Assembly (NCBI GenBank): GCA_035535495.1
Contig: DATLQA010000248.1
Span: 1-29,480, forward strand
From: DASUZB01 sp035535495
GTDB lineage: Bacteria > Actinomycetota > CALGFH01
Direction: 5' to 3'
DNA: 29,480 nt
Positions 7,318 to 15,375 of this stretch are shown one piece after another. Each line of letters starts with the position of its first letter. Position 1 is the first letter of the stretch. The position numbers were made by a program, and so were the translations under genes. The notes beneath the pieces are model-generated. The model saw only the letters and a list, made by a program, of their open reading frames with translations, ran no database searches and was not told where the DNA came from.

Positions 7318-7913
7318 TAGTAGCTGCCGGAAGCGGCGTTGGAGGCCAGCTTGCCGAGCACGGCCGCCCGGGGCGTCGCCTCGTCGCCGCAAGGGACGAT
7401 CAGGTCGACCTGCAGGTTGTCGGCGAGCGGCAGGGTGCGCAGCCGTCCGTTCTGGTTGCGGACGTAGACGGTCAGGTACTGGGCGTAGTCGCGCGGCTTG
7501 CCGTCCTGGATGGCCGCCTTGACGGCCGCGTCGTCCTCGAACACCTGGACCACGTCCACCACGATCCGGTCGCGGCGGAGGTCGACGCGGCGGATGAAGG
7601 CGTCGTGGCGGCCGTCGGGCAGCACCGGCGGCTTGCTCGCGGCGGCCTGGCCGGTGGACCGCGCCGGCGGGGCGGGCTGCTTCGGTATCGGGGTCGCGGG
7701 TGCGCTCACCGCTGCCGCGGCGGTGCCGGCCGGCGGCTCGGCCACGGTGGCGGCCGGCGCCTGCCGGTTGGTCATGGCCGCGGTGGCGCCGATCCCGATC
7801 GCGAGCACCACGAGCGCGCTCACCACGAGCACCGCCGTGCGGCGACGCCGCGGTGGGGCCGCGGCCGGCATGGACTGGTCGGCTCGGTCCTGGTCGAGTG
7901 TTGCTGACGGCAT
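7248..7913 (-). CDS. Membrane-anchored extracytoplasmic protein of unknown function
   Basis: The 221-residue product has a short basic cytoplasmic N-terminus (PPRRRRTAV), one hydrophobic segment at about 26-47, an Ala/Pro-rich linker to about 95, then a compact domain. That domain reads DAFIRRVDLRRDRIVVDVVQVF, YLTVYVRNQNGRLRTLPLADN and a final YYYTLSVRDGVVWRIAEH. The combination of a residue-coloured beta-strand, DG, VRNxNxRLRTLP resembles a recurrent actinobacterial family of secreted or anchored proteins of unknown role; no enzyme motif is visible. ATG 7913 follows GGGGGGAGG. It converges on the response regulator with 70 bases of overlap and diverges from XRE copy 2. Confidence 0.8.
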   Translation of the reverse strand: MPSATLDQDRADQSMPAAAPPRRRRTAVLVVSALVVLAIGIGATAAMTNRQAPAATVAEPPAGTAAAAVSAPATPIPKQPAPPARSTGQAAASKPPVLPDGRHDAFIRRVDLRRDRIVVDVVQVFEDDAAVKAAIQDGKPRDYAQYLTVYVRNQNGRLRTLPLADNLQVDLIVPCGDEATPRAAVLGKLASNAASGSYYYTLSVRDGVVWRIAEHLSANAC

Positions 7914-8209
7914 GGCTGCCTCCCCCCTCGCGCGCCGCCTTCTGCGGCGCCGCAGCCATGACGTTGAGGCGCTCCGGTCACGAACTGGCAGCGCGACCGG
8001 TACGCGCCGCTATCGGAGTTGTCTCCATTCGACCACGTCGGCCGGCCTACCGGGCCGCGAAGCGGGGGGTCCGGAGGGTCAAGGGGGTTCCCGTCGAGGG
8101 GAAAGGGTCCTATCGTCTGCTACGGCTCGACTGTCGGCGCTGCCCTCGCGAGCCCGGTCCGAGCGAAGTGGCGTAGTGTATGCCGGTACAGGCTGCGGGA
8201 GGGTTGGGA
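7914..8209. other. Intergenic region between divergent genes
   Basis: These 296 bases separate the anchored-protein gene (minus) from XRE copy 2 (plus) and must hold both promoters. A small GC hairpin (around 7936-7956) and a purine-rich stretch near 8070-8105 can be seen. I find no copy of the GCACTTGGC repeat and no convincing -35/-10 pair, so copy 2 is apparently not preceded by the array found before copy 1. Confidence 0.5.
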
Positions 8210-9085
8210 GTGACAGAGGTCCAGCCGGGGAGTGGGCCGACCGTCCGCCGTATGCTGGTCGGCGCGCAGCTCCGCCGCCTCCGAACCGAGCAGGGACTCT
8301 CGCGTGAGGAGGCGGGCGAGGCCATCCGAGCGTCGGAGTGGAAGATCCACCGGCTCGAGAACGGCCAGGTCAGCTTCAAGGAACGCGACGTCGTCGACCT
8401 CCTGCGGATCTACGGGGTCACCGATCCCGGCGAGGTGGCCGGCTTCGTCATCCTGGCCCGCGAAGCCAACCAGCCCGGCTGGTGGCACCACTACGGGGAC
8501 GTCCTGCCGCAGTGGTTCCGGGCGTATGTCGACCTGGAGTCCGCGGCCGCGCTGATCCGGACGTACGAAGCCCAGTTCGTCCCCGGCCTGCTCCAGACCG
8601 AGGAGTACATGCGCGCGGTCATCCAGGGGGCGCTGCTCGAGGACACGCCCGAGGAGCTCGAGCAGCGCGTCCAGCTCCGGCTGGCCCGCCAGAAGCTGAT
8701 CGACCGGCACGATGCTCCGCGGCTGTGGGCGGTGGTCGACGAGGCGGCGCTGCGGCGGCCGGTGGGCGGCCGCGAGGTCATGCGGGCGCAGCTCGAACGG
8801 CTCATCGAGGCGGCCGAGCTGCCCGACGTCACCCTGCAGGTGCTGCCGTTCGCCGCCGGGGCGCACCCCGCCATGATCGGCGCCTTCAGCGTCCTGCGCT
8901 TCGGCGACCAGGAGCTCCCCGACGTCGTCTACCTGGAGCACCTGACCAGCGCCATCTACCTGAACAAGGAAGACGACGTCGACCAGTACCTGCACGTCAT
9001 GGAGACGATCTGCGTCCGCGGCGCGGCTCCGGACAGGACCGCCGAGATCCTCGGCCGGATCCTGAAGGAGAGCGGCGACGCCTGA
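8210..9085 (+). CDS. XRE-family regulator with DUF5753 domain, copy 2
   Basis: This 291-residue paralogue of the gene at 5816-6691 has an HTH at about residues 15-75 (LRRLRTEQGLSREEAGEAIRASEWKIHRLENG) and the DUF5753 domain behind it (VLPQWFRAYVDLESAAALI, FVPGLLQTEEYMRAVIQ, LQVLPFAAGAHPAMIGAFSVLRF). The GTG at 8210 sits after GGGAGGG and matches copy 1 in length and N-terminal sequence (VQPGxGPTVRRML). The recognition-helix region EWKIHRLENGQVSFKERDVVD is the same in both copies, so they probably bind the same DNA sites. It is convergent with the DUF397 gene, 12 bases away, which is its likely partner. A cytoplasmic transcription factor is expected. Confidence 0.93.
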   Translation: MTEVQPGSGPTVRRMLVGAQLRRLRTEQGLSREEAGEAIRASEWKIHRLENGQVSFKERDVVDLLRIYGVTDPGEVAGFVILAREANQPGWWHHYGDVLPQWFRAYVDLESAAALIRTYEAQFVPGLLQTEEYMRAVIQGALLEDTPEELEQRVQLRLARQKLIDRHDAPRLWAVVDEAALRRPVGGREVMRAQLERLIEAAELPDVTLQVLPFAAGAHPAMIGAFSVLRFGDQELPDVVYLEHLTSAIYLNKEDDVDQYLHVMETICVRGAAPDRTAEILGRILKESGDA

Positions 9086-9097
9086 GGCGGCTCGGCG

Positions 9098-9346
9098 CTA
9101 CAGCAGGTCGTCGAAGTCCCCGTCCTTCACACCCTCCAGGAACGCGCGCACCTCGGCATCGCTGAAGATCAGCGCCGGCCCCTCCGGGTGCCTGGAATTC
9201 CTGACCGCGACCTGGTCGCGGGACAGCCTGGCCGCCTCGACGCAGTTGCCCTGGGCGCTGCTGAACCTGCTCTTCCGCCAGCGTGCGCCCGGCAGAGCGC
9301 CAGCGGGCATGCCGTTGTAGGTCTTGGACCCTTCAGCTTCAAGCAT
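9098..9346 (-). CDS. DUF397 domain protein
   Basis: This 82-residue protein has the DUF397 signature WRKSRFSSAQGNCVEAA at about residues 23-39, then VAVRNSRHPEGPALIFSDAEVRAFLEGVKDGDF. DUF397 proteins occur beside XRE-DUF5753 regulators in actinomycetes and are thought to act as their small partners or antagonists; the biochemical role is not settled. ATG 9346 is chosen because family members begin shortly before the WRKS motif; the frame is open to 9484 but that extension would run through the repeat array. The gene is tail to tail with XRE copy 2, and array 2 lies 64 bases upstream of its start, so it may be controlled by either regulator copy. Confidence 0.9.
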   Translation of the reverse strand: MLEAEGSKTYNGMPAGALPGARWRKSRFSSAQGNCVEAARLSRDQVAVRNSRHPEGPALIFSDAEVRAFLEGVKDGDFDDLL

Positions 9347-9409
9347 CGCTCCCGGTCCCTTCAGGCTCTGGGATGCCCGTAGGACTCCCCCCGCGCCCAC
9401 CTGACCCCC

Positions 9410-9482
9410 GCACTTGGCCTTTGCACTTGCCAGCTGCACTTGATGCTTGCACTTGGCATCAGCAGTTGCATCCGCACTTGGC
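9410..9482. promoter_or_regulatory. Repeat (iteron) array 2, candidate XRE operator
   Basis: Six motif copies start at 9410, 9423, 9436, 9449, 9462 and 9474, giving steps of 13, 13, 13, 13 and 12 bases. Each begins GCACTTG, except the fifth, GCAGTTG. The last two copies are identical to those of array 1. The array separates the DUF397 gene (minus) from the glycosyltransferase (plus). A 13-base step is somewhat more than one helical turn, so successive sites rotate around the helix. Confidence 0.75.
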
Positions 9483-9489
9483 ATGTCCG

Positions 9490-9495
9490 ATCATA
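9490..9495 (-). promoter_or_regulatory. Candidate -10 hexamer TATGAT for DUF397 gene
   Basis: On the minus strand the block reads CGCTATGATC, identical to that beside array 1. It sits eight bases beyond the array, the same arrangement as copy 1. A TTGTGG about 19 bases further upstream could be a weak -35. Confidence 0.4.
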
Positions 9496-9557
9496 GCGTG
9501 TGTGTCCGGCAAATCCACAATCCATTGCTCTGCTGGTCGCACCGGACGAGGGTCGTG

Positions 9558-10637
9558 ATGGATCGACTGCGAATCGCGCTGGTCGCCCCGGTCGACAAGG
9601 TCAGGCCGCCGCTGGCCGGCGGCAGCGTCCAGCTGGTCTGCCGGCTCGCCGAGCACCTCGCCGACCGCGGTCACGAGGTCACCGTGCTCGGCACCGGGCG
9701 CCCCGACCCGCCACCGGCCACGCCCTACCGCTGGCTGGACACGCAGCGCTCGACCGGCCTCCACGCCGACCCGTTCATGGCCGAGTCGATGCACTCGATC
9801 AGCGTGGACCGCATGCTCGACAGCGCCGAGCTGGACATCGTCCACGACCACACGCTCAGCGGGCCGCTCCTGGTCCACCGGCACGAGGCCACCGTGGTGC
9901 ACACCGTCTACACCACCGCGCCCGACACCATCGCCGCCACCGCCGCCAGGGGCGCCACGCCGAGGCTGCGGCTGGTCGCGGTCTCCGACCACCAGCGCGC
10001 CCTGGTGCCCAACCGGGCCTGGCTGGCAACGGTCCATCCGGCGGTCGCGGTGGAGACCTACCCGTTCGGCGCCGACCGTGGCGGTCCCTGCGTGATCCTC
10101 GACGAGCTCGGCACCATCCAGGACACCCAGTCCGCGCTCGAGGCGGCGCACCGCGCCGGCCGCCCGGCGGTGGTGGTGGGTTCCGGCAGCGTGGCGGGAA
10201 CCTGGGAATCGGTCGACCCGCGCATCGGCCGGCTCCTCGGCCCTGGTGACCGGCTCGCCATGCATCCCAGCCCCGCCGAGCGGATCGAGCTGCTGACCTC
10301 GGCCAGCTGCCTGCTCGCGCCGCTGACCGGGATGTGGCCGTTCTGCTCGGCCATGACCGAGGCGCTGGCCTGCGGCACGCCGGTGGTGGCGCTGCGGCGG
10401 GGCGCGGCCACCGAGATCGTCGACCACGGCGTGACCGGCTGGTTGTGCGACCACCCTGGCGAGCTGGCCAGCGCGGTCGCGCAGGTCGGCCGTTTGGACC
10501 GGCGGGCCTGCCGGCAGCAGGCGCTCGACCGGTTCGACCTGCCCCGGATGGCCGACGAGCTGGAGACCGCCTACCACGCGGTGGTGCGGACGGCCCAGCG
10601 CCACATCATCGCCAGCGGCCCGGCCGTCGGCGCCTGA
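9558..10637 (+). CDS. GT4-type glycosyltransferase
   Basis: This 359-residue protein has the GT-B fold of family 4. The N-terminal Rossmann half begins RIALVAPVDKVRPPLAGGSVQLVCRLAEHLADRGHEVTVLGTG. The C-terminal half holds the donor-nucleotide region, with CSAMTEALACGTPVVALRRGAATEIVDHGVTGWL near residues 255-300. That stretch is the EX7E-type block; the first position falls at E in MTEALACGTPVVA and the second at E in ATEIV. No membrane segment is visible, so it is cytosolic or peripheral. ATG 9558 follows GAGGG; GTG 9555 is equally possible. Donor and acceptor cannot be told. It diverges from the DUF397 gene across array 2 and might be controlled by it. Confidence 0.9.
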   Translation: MDRLRIALVAPVDKVRPPLAGGSVQLVCRLAEHLADRGHEVTVLGTGRPDPPPATPYRWLDTQRSTGLHADPFMAESMHSISVDRMLDSAELDIVHDHTLSGPLLVHRHEATVVHTVYTTAPDTIAATAARGATPRLRLVAVSDHQRALVPNRAWLATVHPAVAVETYPFGADRGGPCVILDELGTIQDTQSALEAAHRAGRPAVVVGSGSVAGTWESVDPRIGRLLGPGDRLAMHPSPAERIELLTSASCLLAPLTGMWPFCSAMTEALACGTPVVALRRGAATEIVDHGVTGWLCDHPGELASAVAQVGRLDRRACRQQALDRFDLPRMADELETAYHAVVRTAQRHIIASGPAVGA

Positions 10638-10758
10638 CGCGAACCACCCACCCGCGCCGAGCCCGACCGTCGACCAGCACTCGAGCGTGACCGTCAACCG
10701 AGGATCGAGACAATCCGGACTACCTCGGGTTGACCAGGTCGCCTCCGGCCGGCGCTTG

Positions 10759-11589
10759 CTAGTGCAACGGTGTCAGCTCGAATTGCGCCGTCCCGCCGGT
10801 CCGGCCGCGGAACAGGCGGTGGACCGAGCGCACGAACACGCCCTGGAGGAGCGGGTACTTGCGGTTCAGCAGGCGGGCGGCATGCTCGAACTCGGCACCG
10901 TCGAGCCGCCTGGCGCGCATCTCGACCGCCGGGCCGGTGGGCCTGCCGCGCGCGGTGGACGGGGCGACCGCCACGGTCGGGTGGTTGCGGATCCGCTTGA
11001 CCTTCCCGCCCCTGGCCGGGCTGCGGACGAAGGCGCGGCCGCCGTCGACCACGATGCTCACTGGCGCGCCGACCGGGGTGCCGTCACGGCGGTAGGTGGT
11101 GAGCAGGATGGTCTTCTGGCGGACGAACGGTTCGAGCGCCGGGACCGCCGCGGTGGTCATGACCTCGCCGACGACCCAGCCGAGCTGGCGCAGCCGGATC
11201 ACCAGGGCCGCCAGGGTGACCAGCGAGACGGCGGCGAGCAGCCAGGGATCACGGGCATGGCCGCCGAGATCGAGATCGACGGCGTGGTTGACGGCGTGGA
11301 CGGTGTTGCCGGCCAGGAAGCCGGCCAGCGCCAGCGCGGGTCCGTCGTGCCAGGCCAGCGCGAGCAGCAGGGTGACGCCGACGCCGAGCTGGAAGGCGCC
11401 GAGGTCGTGCAGGAAATGCTCGTGGTAGGGGAAGGCGACGAAGTCGGCGAACGAGCGGGGCGCGGCCAGTGACCACACACCGGCCGCCACCATCGACAAC
11501 CCCAGGAGGAGGGTCACGGCGCGGACCAGGCCGCGGCCCCGCTCCACCGGCGCCGGAGCCGGCGGCCACCTGGTCGTGGTCGGATGCAT
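10759..11589 (-). CDS. Membrane domain fused to PPOX-type flavin/F420 split-barrel protein
   Basis: The 276-residue product joins two domains. Residues about 22-135 form roughly four membrane segments (VTLLLGLSMVAAGVW, LGVGVTLLLALAW, ALAGFLAGNTVHAVNH, LLAAVSLVTLAALV), resembling small DUF4345-like integral proteins. Residues about 148-276 are a pyridoxamine-phosphate-oxidase-like split barrel: FVRQKTILLTTYRRDGTPVGAPVSIVVDGGRAFVRS, GKVKRIRNHPTVAVAP and a C-terminal ARLLNRKYPLLQ. That half matches the PPOX-class F420-dependent group, whose members reduce various substrates with F420H2 or bind flavins. ATG 11589 follows AGGAG at seven bases; ATG 11613 and 11649 are alternatives. The fusion would tether the oxidoreductase to the membrane. 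Confidence 0.85.
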   Translation of the reverse strand: MHPTTTRWPPAPAPVERGRGLVRAVTLLLGLSMVAAGVWSLAAPRSFADFVAFPYHEHFLHDLGAFQLGVGVTLLLALAWHDGPALALAGFLAGNTVHAVNHAVDLDLGGHARDPWLLAAVSLVTLAALVIRLRQLGWVVGEVMTTAAVPALEPFVRQKTILLTTYRRDGTPVGAPVSIVVDGGRAFVRSPARGGKVKRIRNHPTVAVAPSTARGRPTGPAVEMRARRLDGAEFEHAARLLNRKYPLLQGVFVRSVHRLFRGRTGGTAQFELTPLH

Positions 11590-11736
11590 CGCGGTGCTCC
11601 TCAGCATGCTCATCAGATCCTCTGATGCTCGACGGTTTCCGACCACCAAGACGGGACAGGCACCGCGTCTGTGACACCGGCGGGACGGCGGGCGCGCGCT
11701 GGCCCCGTGATCCAGGCGCCGAGCGCGTCCTCGGCG

Positions 11737-13707
11737 CTACGACCGGGCGAGCTGCTTGAGCTGCGGGGCCAGCCAGCGCCACACCAGCTTGGCGCCCTCG
11801 GGGGTGAAGTGGACCCCGTCGGAGCGCAGCTTCACGCCGTGCAGGCGGTCGGCGTAGCGCCCGTCCGGGCAGAGGTAGGTCTTGAGGTCCAGCAGCACCG
11901 CCCGGCCGGCGCGGGCGGCAACGAAGCGGCCGAGCACCCCGTTCATCCACGCTCCCCTGGCCGGGTCGTTGCGGGTCTCCGCCAGCGAGGCGTCCAGGCC
12001 GGTCTCGGGCTGGTGGTAGCAGGGCACGTTCAGGATGGCGACGCGGTGGCTGGAAGCGGCCAGGGTGTCGTAGGCGAGCTGCAGCTCGCCGTTCAGGTAG
12101 CGCTCGTAGTCGGCGGTGCCGACCCGGAGCGTACGGCCGTCGACCTGGCGGTCGAGGACCTCCCAGCCGCCGAGTACCAGCAGGCCGACGTCGGGGCGGA
12201 ACCGGCCGGTCTTCTCGCGCCAGCGGGTCGGCCAGGTGGTGCACTTCGGATCGACCGGCTGCGCGCTGCCGCCGATGACGATCGGCGCGCGGGCCAGGCC
12301 GCAGCCGATGTCCGGGTCGCCGCCGAGGGTCATGCCGGCCACCGAGCCCTTGGGGTAGTAGTAGCCGAGCGAGAAGCCGACCGAGTCGCCGACCAGGTAG
12401 ACCCGGAACCCGCTGCCGCTGGCCCGCGCCGGCCCCGCCGTCCTCGGCGGCGCCCGGGTGGGCAGCTCGACCGGGCCGGTGGCCCCGCTGAGCGTCAGGC
12501 CCTCCCCCGTCGCCAGCCGCCCCGGCCCGGTGGTGACCACCAGCAGGGCGGCGACCGCCGCGAACGCGCCGGCGGTCACCGGCCGCGCCAGGCGCCGCCG
12601 GCGCAGCACGCCACGGCGGACGGGCAGCTCGAGCAGGTGGTAGGAGAGGTTGGCGGCGATGAAGGTGGCGGCGAAGCGCGCCGCCAGCAGCGCGGTGCCG
12701 TGCAGGTGGGTCCGCTCGGGCGAGAGCACCACGTAGAGGGGCCAGTGCCACAGGTACAGGCCGTAGGAGATCCGACCGATCTGCGGCAGCGGCCAGACCG
12801 AGAACAGGCGCTGCACCCAGCCGCCCTGCTGGGTGGCGACGGCGACGGTCGCGGCACAGCCGAGCGCGGTCGCCAGGAAGCCGCCGAGGTACATCCAGTG
12901 GGCGGTGTCGGGGATCAGCACGAGCATCGCCAGGTAGCCGCCGAACCCGACCACCGCCAGGCCGAGGACCCCCCGGCGCGGCAGCGGCCCGGCGTCGGCG
13001 CCGCGGAGCGCCAGCGCGAACGCCAGCGCGCCGCCGAGCAGCAGCGCCTGCGCCCTGGTGTCGGTGCCGTAGTACAGCCGCGACGGGTCGGAACCCGGAC
13101 GGTAGAGCACCGCCATCAGCGCGGCCGAGCCGAGCGCGGCGACCAGCGTCCAGGCCAGCAGCCAGCGCAGGTTGCCCTTGGCCAGGCGCAGCCCGGCGAT
13201 CACCAGCAGCGGCCACACCAGGTAGTACTGCTCCTCGATGCCGAGCGTCCACATGTGGGTGAGCGGGGAGGCGTCACCGAACTGGTCGAAGTAGGACAGG
13301 TGGGTGAAGGCGAAGCGCCAGTTGGCCACGTACAGCAGCGTCGACAGCGCGTCCCAGCGCACCGCGGCGAACCTGGCCGCCGGCGCCAGCAGCGCCGCGT
13401 ACACGGCGATCCCCGCGAGCAGCAGGAACAGCGCCGGCAGCAGCCGCCGCGCCCGTCCCGACCAGAAGCTCTTGAGGTCGATCCCGCCGCGCGCCCGCCA
13501 CTCCGCGACCAGCAGGGTGGTGATCAGGAAGCCGGACAGGACGAAGAACAGGTCGACGCTGAGGTAGCCGCCACGCGGCCAGGGCACCTGGCCGTGGTAG
13601 AGCATGATGGTGAGGATCGCCAGCGCCCGCAGCCCGTCGAGCGCGGGCTGGTAGGGGATCCGGCGGGCGGGCTGGGACGGTGCTGGTCGCTCGGGTGGCG
13701 GTCTCAT
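11737..13707 (-). CDS. Acyltransferase-3 / SGNH-hydrolase fusion (OafA-like O-acyltransferase)
   Basis: This 656-residue protein starts with an acyltransferase-3 domain of about ten membrane segments (residues 20-385), including PALDGLRALAILTIMLYHG with the conserved H38, RGGYLSVDLFFVLSGFLIT and RRLLPALFLL. A linker leads to an extracytoplasmic SGNH domain (about 430-650) with the nucleophile S442 in VYLVGDSVGF and the D630/H633 pair in DGVHFTPEG. Such two-domain enzymes carry acyl groups across the membrane and place them on cell-surface polysaccharide, peptidoglycan or secreted glycans. The length is typical. It is minus strand, upstream of the PPOX gene. A link to the nearby glycosyltransferase in surface-glycan modification is possible but unproven. 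Confidence 0.93.
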   Translation of the reverse strand: MRPPPERPAPSQPARRIPYQPALDGLRALAILTIMLYHGQVPWPRGGYLSVDLFFVLSGFLITTLLVAEWRARGGIDLKSFWSGRARRLLPALFLLLAGIAVYAALLAPAARFAAVRWDALSTLLYVANWRFAFTHLSYFDQFGDASPLTHMWTLGIEEQYYLVWPLLVIAGLRLAKGNLRWLLAWTLVAALGSAALMAVLYRPGSDPSRLYYGTDTRAQALLLGGALAFALALRGADAGPLPRRGVLGLAVVGFGGYLAMLVLIPDTAHWMYLGGFLATALGCAATVAVATQQGGWVQRLFSVWPLPQIGRISYGLYLWHWPLYVVLSPERTHLHGTALLAARFAATFIAANLSYHLLELPVRRGVLRRRRLARPVTAGAFAAVAALLVVTTGPGRLATGEGLTLSGATGPVELPTRAPPRTAGPARASGSGFRVYLVGDSVGFSLGYYYPKGSVAGMTLGGDPDIGCGLARAPIVIGGSAQPVDPKCTTWPTRWREKTGRFRPDVGLLVLGGWEVLDRQVDGRTLRVGTADYERYLNGELQLAYDTLAASSHRVAILNVPCYHQPETGLDASLAETRNDPARGAWMNGVLGRFVAARAGRAVLLDLKTYLCPDGRYADRLHGVKLRSDGVHFTPEGAKLVWRWLAPQLKQLARS

Positions 13708-13773
13708 CCCGCGAACCGTATCGCGGCGGCACGATCAGGATGAACACGGACAGTTGTGGGCGATCCAGGGGCC

Positions 13774-15318
13774 TCAGACGTTGGAATCGGGGAAGGACGC
13801 CTTGCGCCGCTCGATCCACTCGCGCAGCTCGGCGTCGACCGCCTCGTCGATCGGCGGGTCCTCGTAGGAGGCGAGCAGCTGCTTCCAGGCCGCGTTCGCG
13901 CGCACCGCCGCCTCGCGGGAGCCCTCCAGCTCCCACTGCTCGAACGAGTTGTTGTCGGCCACCGTCGACCGGTAGAAGGCGGTCTCGAAGTTGGCCAGGG
14001 TGTGCGCCGTGCCGAGGAAGTGCTGCCCAGGGCCGTTCTCGATGATCGCGTCCAGCGCCTGGCCGTTCGGGGAGAGGTCGACGCCCCTGGCGAAGGCGTG
14101 CCACGCCCCCGCCTGGTCGGCGTCGAGCATGAACTTCTCGTAGCCCATCGCCAGCCCGCCCTCCAGCCAGCCGGCCACGTGCAGCACGAAGTGGGCGCCG
14201 GCGAGCATGGTGGGCTGCATGGTGTTGGCCGACTCGAAGGCGGCCTGGGCGTCGGGAACCTTCGAGGCGGTCAGCGCACCGCCGCTGCGGAACGGCACCC
14301 CGAGCCGCCGCGCGCAGGCCGCCAGGATGTAGAGCACCAGCGCCGGCTCGGGGGTGCCGAAGGTGGGGGCGCCGGACTGCATCGACATCGATGAGGCGAA
14401 CGAGCCGAAGACCACCGGCGCGCCGGGCCGGACCAGCTGGATGTAGGCCATGCCGGCGAGCGCTTCGGCGAGCGTCTGGGTGGCGGTGCCGGCGACCGTC
14501 ACCGGGCTCATCGCGCCGGCGAGGATGAACGGGGTCATCAGCACCGCCTGGTTCGCCTCGGCGTAGACCCTGGCGGCGCCGAGCATGGTGGCGTCCCACA
14601 CCAGCGGGGAATTCGCGTTGATGAGGCTGAGGATCACGCAGTCGCGCTCGAGCCGGTCGGCGCCGAACAGGATCCGCGCCATCTCCACCGTGTCGCGGGC
14701 CCGGTCCGGGTGCGTGACCGAGCCCATGAACGGCTTGTCGGAGTGGCGCATGTGGGCGTAGACCATGTCGAAGTGCCGCTTGTTCACCGGCAGGTCGACC
14801 GGCTCGCAGACGGTCCCCCCGCTGTGGTGCAGGTAGGGCGAGAGGTAGGCGAGCTTGACGAAGTTCCGGAAGTCCTCGATGGTGCCGTAGCGCCGCCCCC
14901 CGTCGAGGTCGCGGACGAACGGTGAGCCGTAGGCCGGCGCGAACACGGTGGCGTCGCCGCCGATCCGCACGTCGTTGGCCGGGTTGCGGGCGTGCTGGAC
15001 GAACTCGCCCGGCGCGGTCGCCTGGACCAGCGAGCGCGCCATGCCGCGGGGGAAGCGCACCCGCTCGCCGGAGACCTCGGCGCCGCCCGCCTTGAGGGTC
15101 GCGAGCGCCTCCGGGTCGCGGAACTCGATGCCGACCTGCTCCAGGATGGTGTCGGCGTTGTGCTCGACGAGCTCGAGGCCCTCGGTGGAGAGCACCTCGA
15201 ACGGCGTCATCGTGCGGGTGATGAACGGGACCTTCTCGGCGGCCGCGTGGAGCCGCGCGGTGCGGCGCGCCTCGCGCCCACCGCTGCGCCGGCCCCGCGG
15301 CCCGGTCTGGGTGCTCAT
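13774..15318 (-). CDS. MttB-family methyltransferase, non-pyrrolysine (candidate glycine betaine:corrinoid methyltransferase)
   Basis: This 514-residue TIM-barrel protein belongs to the trimethylamine methyltransferase (MttB) superfamily: VEHNADTILEQVGIEFRDPEALATLKAGGAEV near the N-terminus, YGTIEDFRNFVKLAYLSPYLHHSGG, NANSPLVWDATML, and MLAGAHFVLHVAGWLEGGLAMGYEKFMLDADQ. The reading frame has no internal amber codon, so it is a non-pyrrolysine member. Characterised members of that group move a methyl from quaternary amines (glycine betaine, carnitine, proline betaine) to a corrinoid protein. The flanking choline-oxidation and dimethylglycine dehydrogenase genes favour glycine betaine; this is inference. 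ATG 15318 follows AAAGGAG at good spacing. It is last in the corrinoid operon, 57 bases after the reactivator gene. Confidence 0.93.
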   Translation of the reverse strand: MSTQTGPRGRRSGGREARRTARLHAAAEKVPFITRTMTPFEVLSTEGLELVEHNADTILEQVGIEFRDPEALATLKAGGAEVSGERVRFPRGMARSLVQATAPGEFVQHARNPANDVRIGGDATVFAPAYGSPFVRDLDGGRRYGTIEDFRNFVKLAYLSPYLHHSGGTVCEPVDLPVNKRHFDMVYAHMRHSDKPFMGSVTHPDRARDTVEMARILFGADRLERDCVILSLINANSPLVWDATMLGAARVYAEANQAVLMTPFILAGAMSPVTVAGTATQTLAEALAGMAYIQLVRPGAPVVFGSFASSMSMQSGAPTFGTPEPALVLYILAACARRLGVPFRSGGALTASKVPDAQAAFESANTMQPTMLAGAHFVLHVAGWLEGGLAMGYEKFMLDADQAGAWHAFARGVDLSPNGQALDAIIENGPGQHFLGTAHTLANFETAFYRSTVADNNSFEQWELEGSREAAVRANAAWKQLLASYEDPPIDEAVDAELREWIERRKASFPDSNV

Positions 15319-15343
15319 CTGACTCTCCTTTACGGAAACGCTC

Positions 15344-15372
15344 GGTGGCCCCGGAGCGCGGCTACGGCCACC
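15344..15372. promoter_or_regulatory. Stem-loop between corrinoid reactivator and mttB-like gene
   Basis: GGTGGCC (15344-15350) and GGCCACC (15366-15372) can form a 7-bp stem with a 15-base loop. It lies in the only noncoding gap inside the five-gene corrinoid block. It could alter the stoichiometry of the last gene through processing or partial termination. It has no U tract. Confidence 0.4.
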
Positions 15373-15375
15373 TCG

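Noticed and set aside
9410..9482. A replication origin or plasmid iteron region
   Set aside because: There is no replication initiator, partition gene or AT-rich unwinding element nearby, while XRE-type regulators flank both arrays, so an operator is more likely.
11671..13743. A 690-codon plus-strand frame
   Set aside because: It is antisense to the acyltransferase gene, rich in Gln, Arg, His and Gly, and has no recognisable motif.
13774..15318. Pyrrolysine-containing trimethylamine methyltransferase
   Set aside because: The gene is uninterrupted by amber codons and no Pyl-decoding genes are in the window, so it belongs to the non-pyrrolysine branch.
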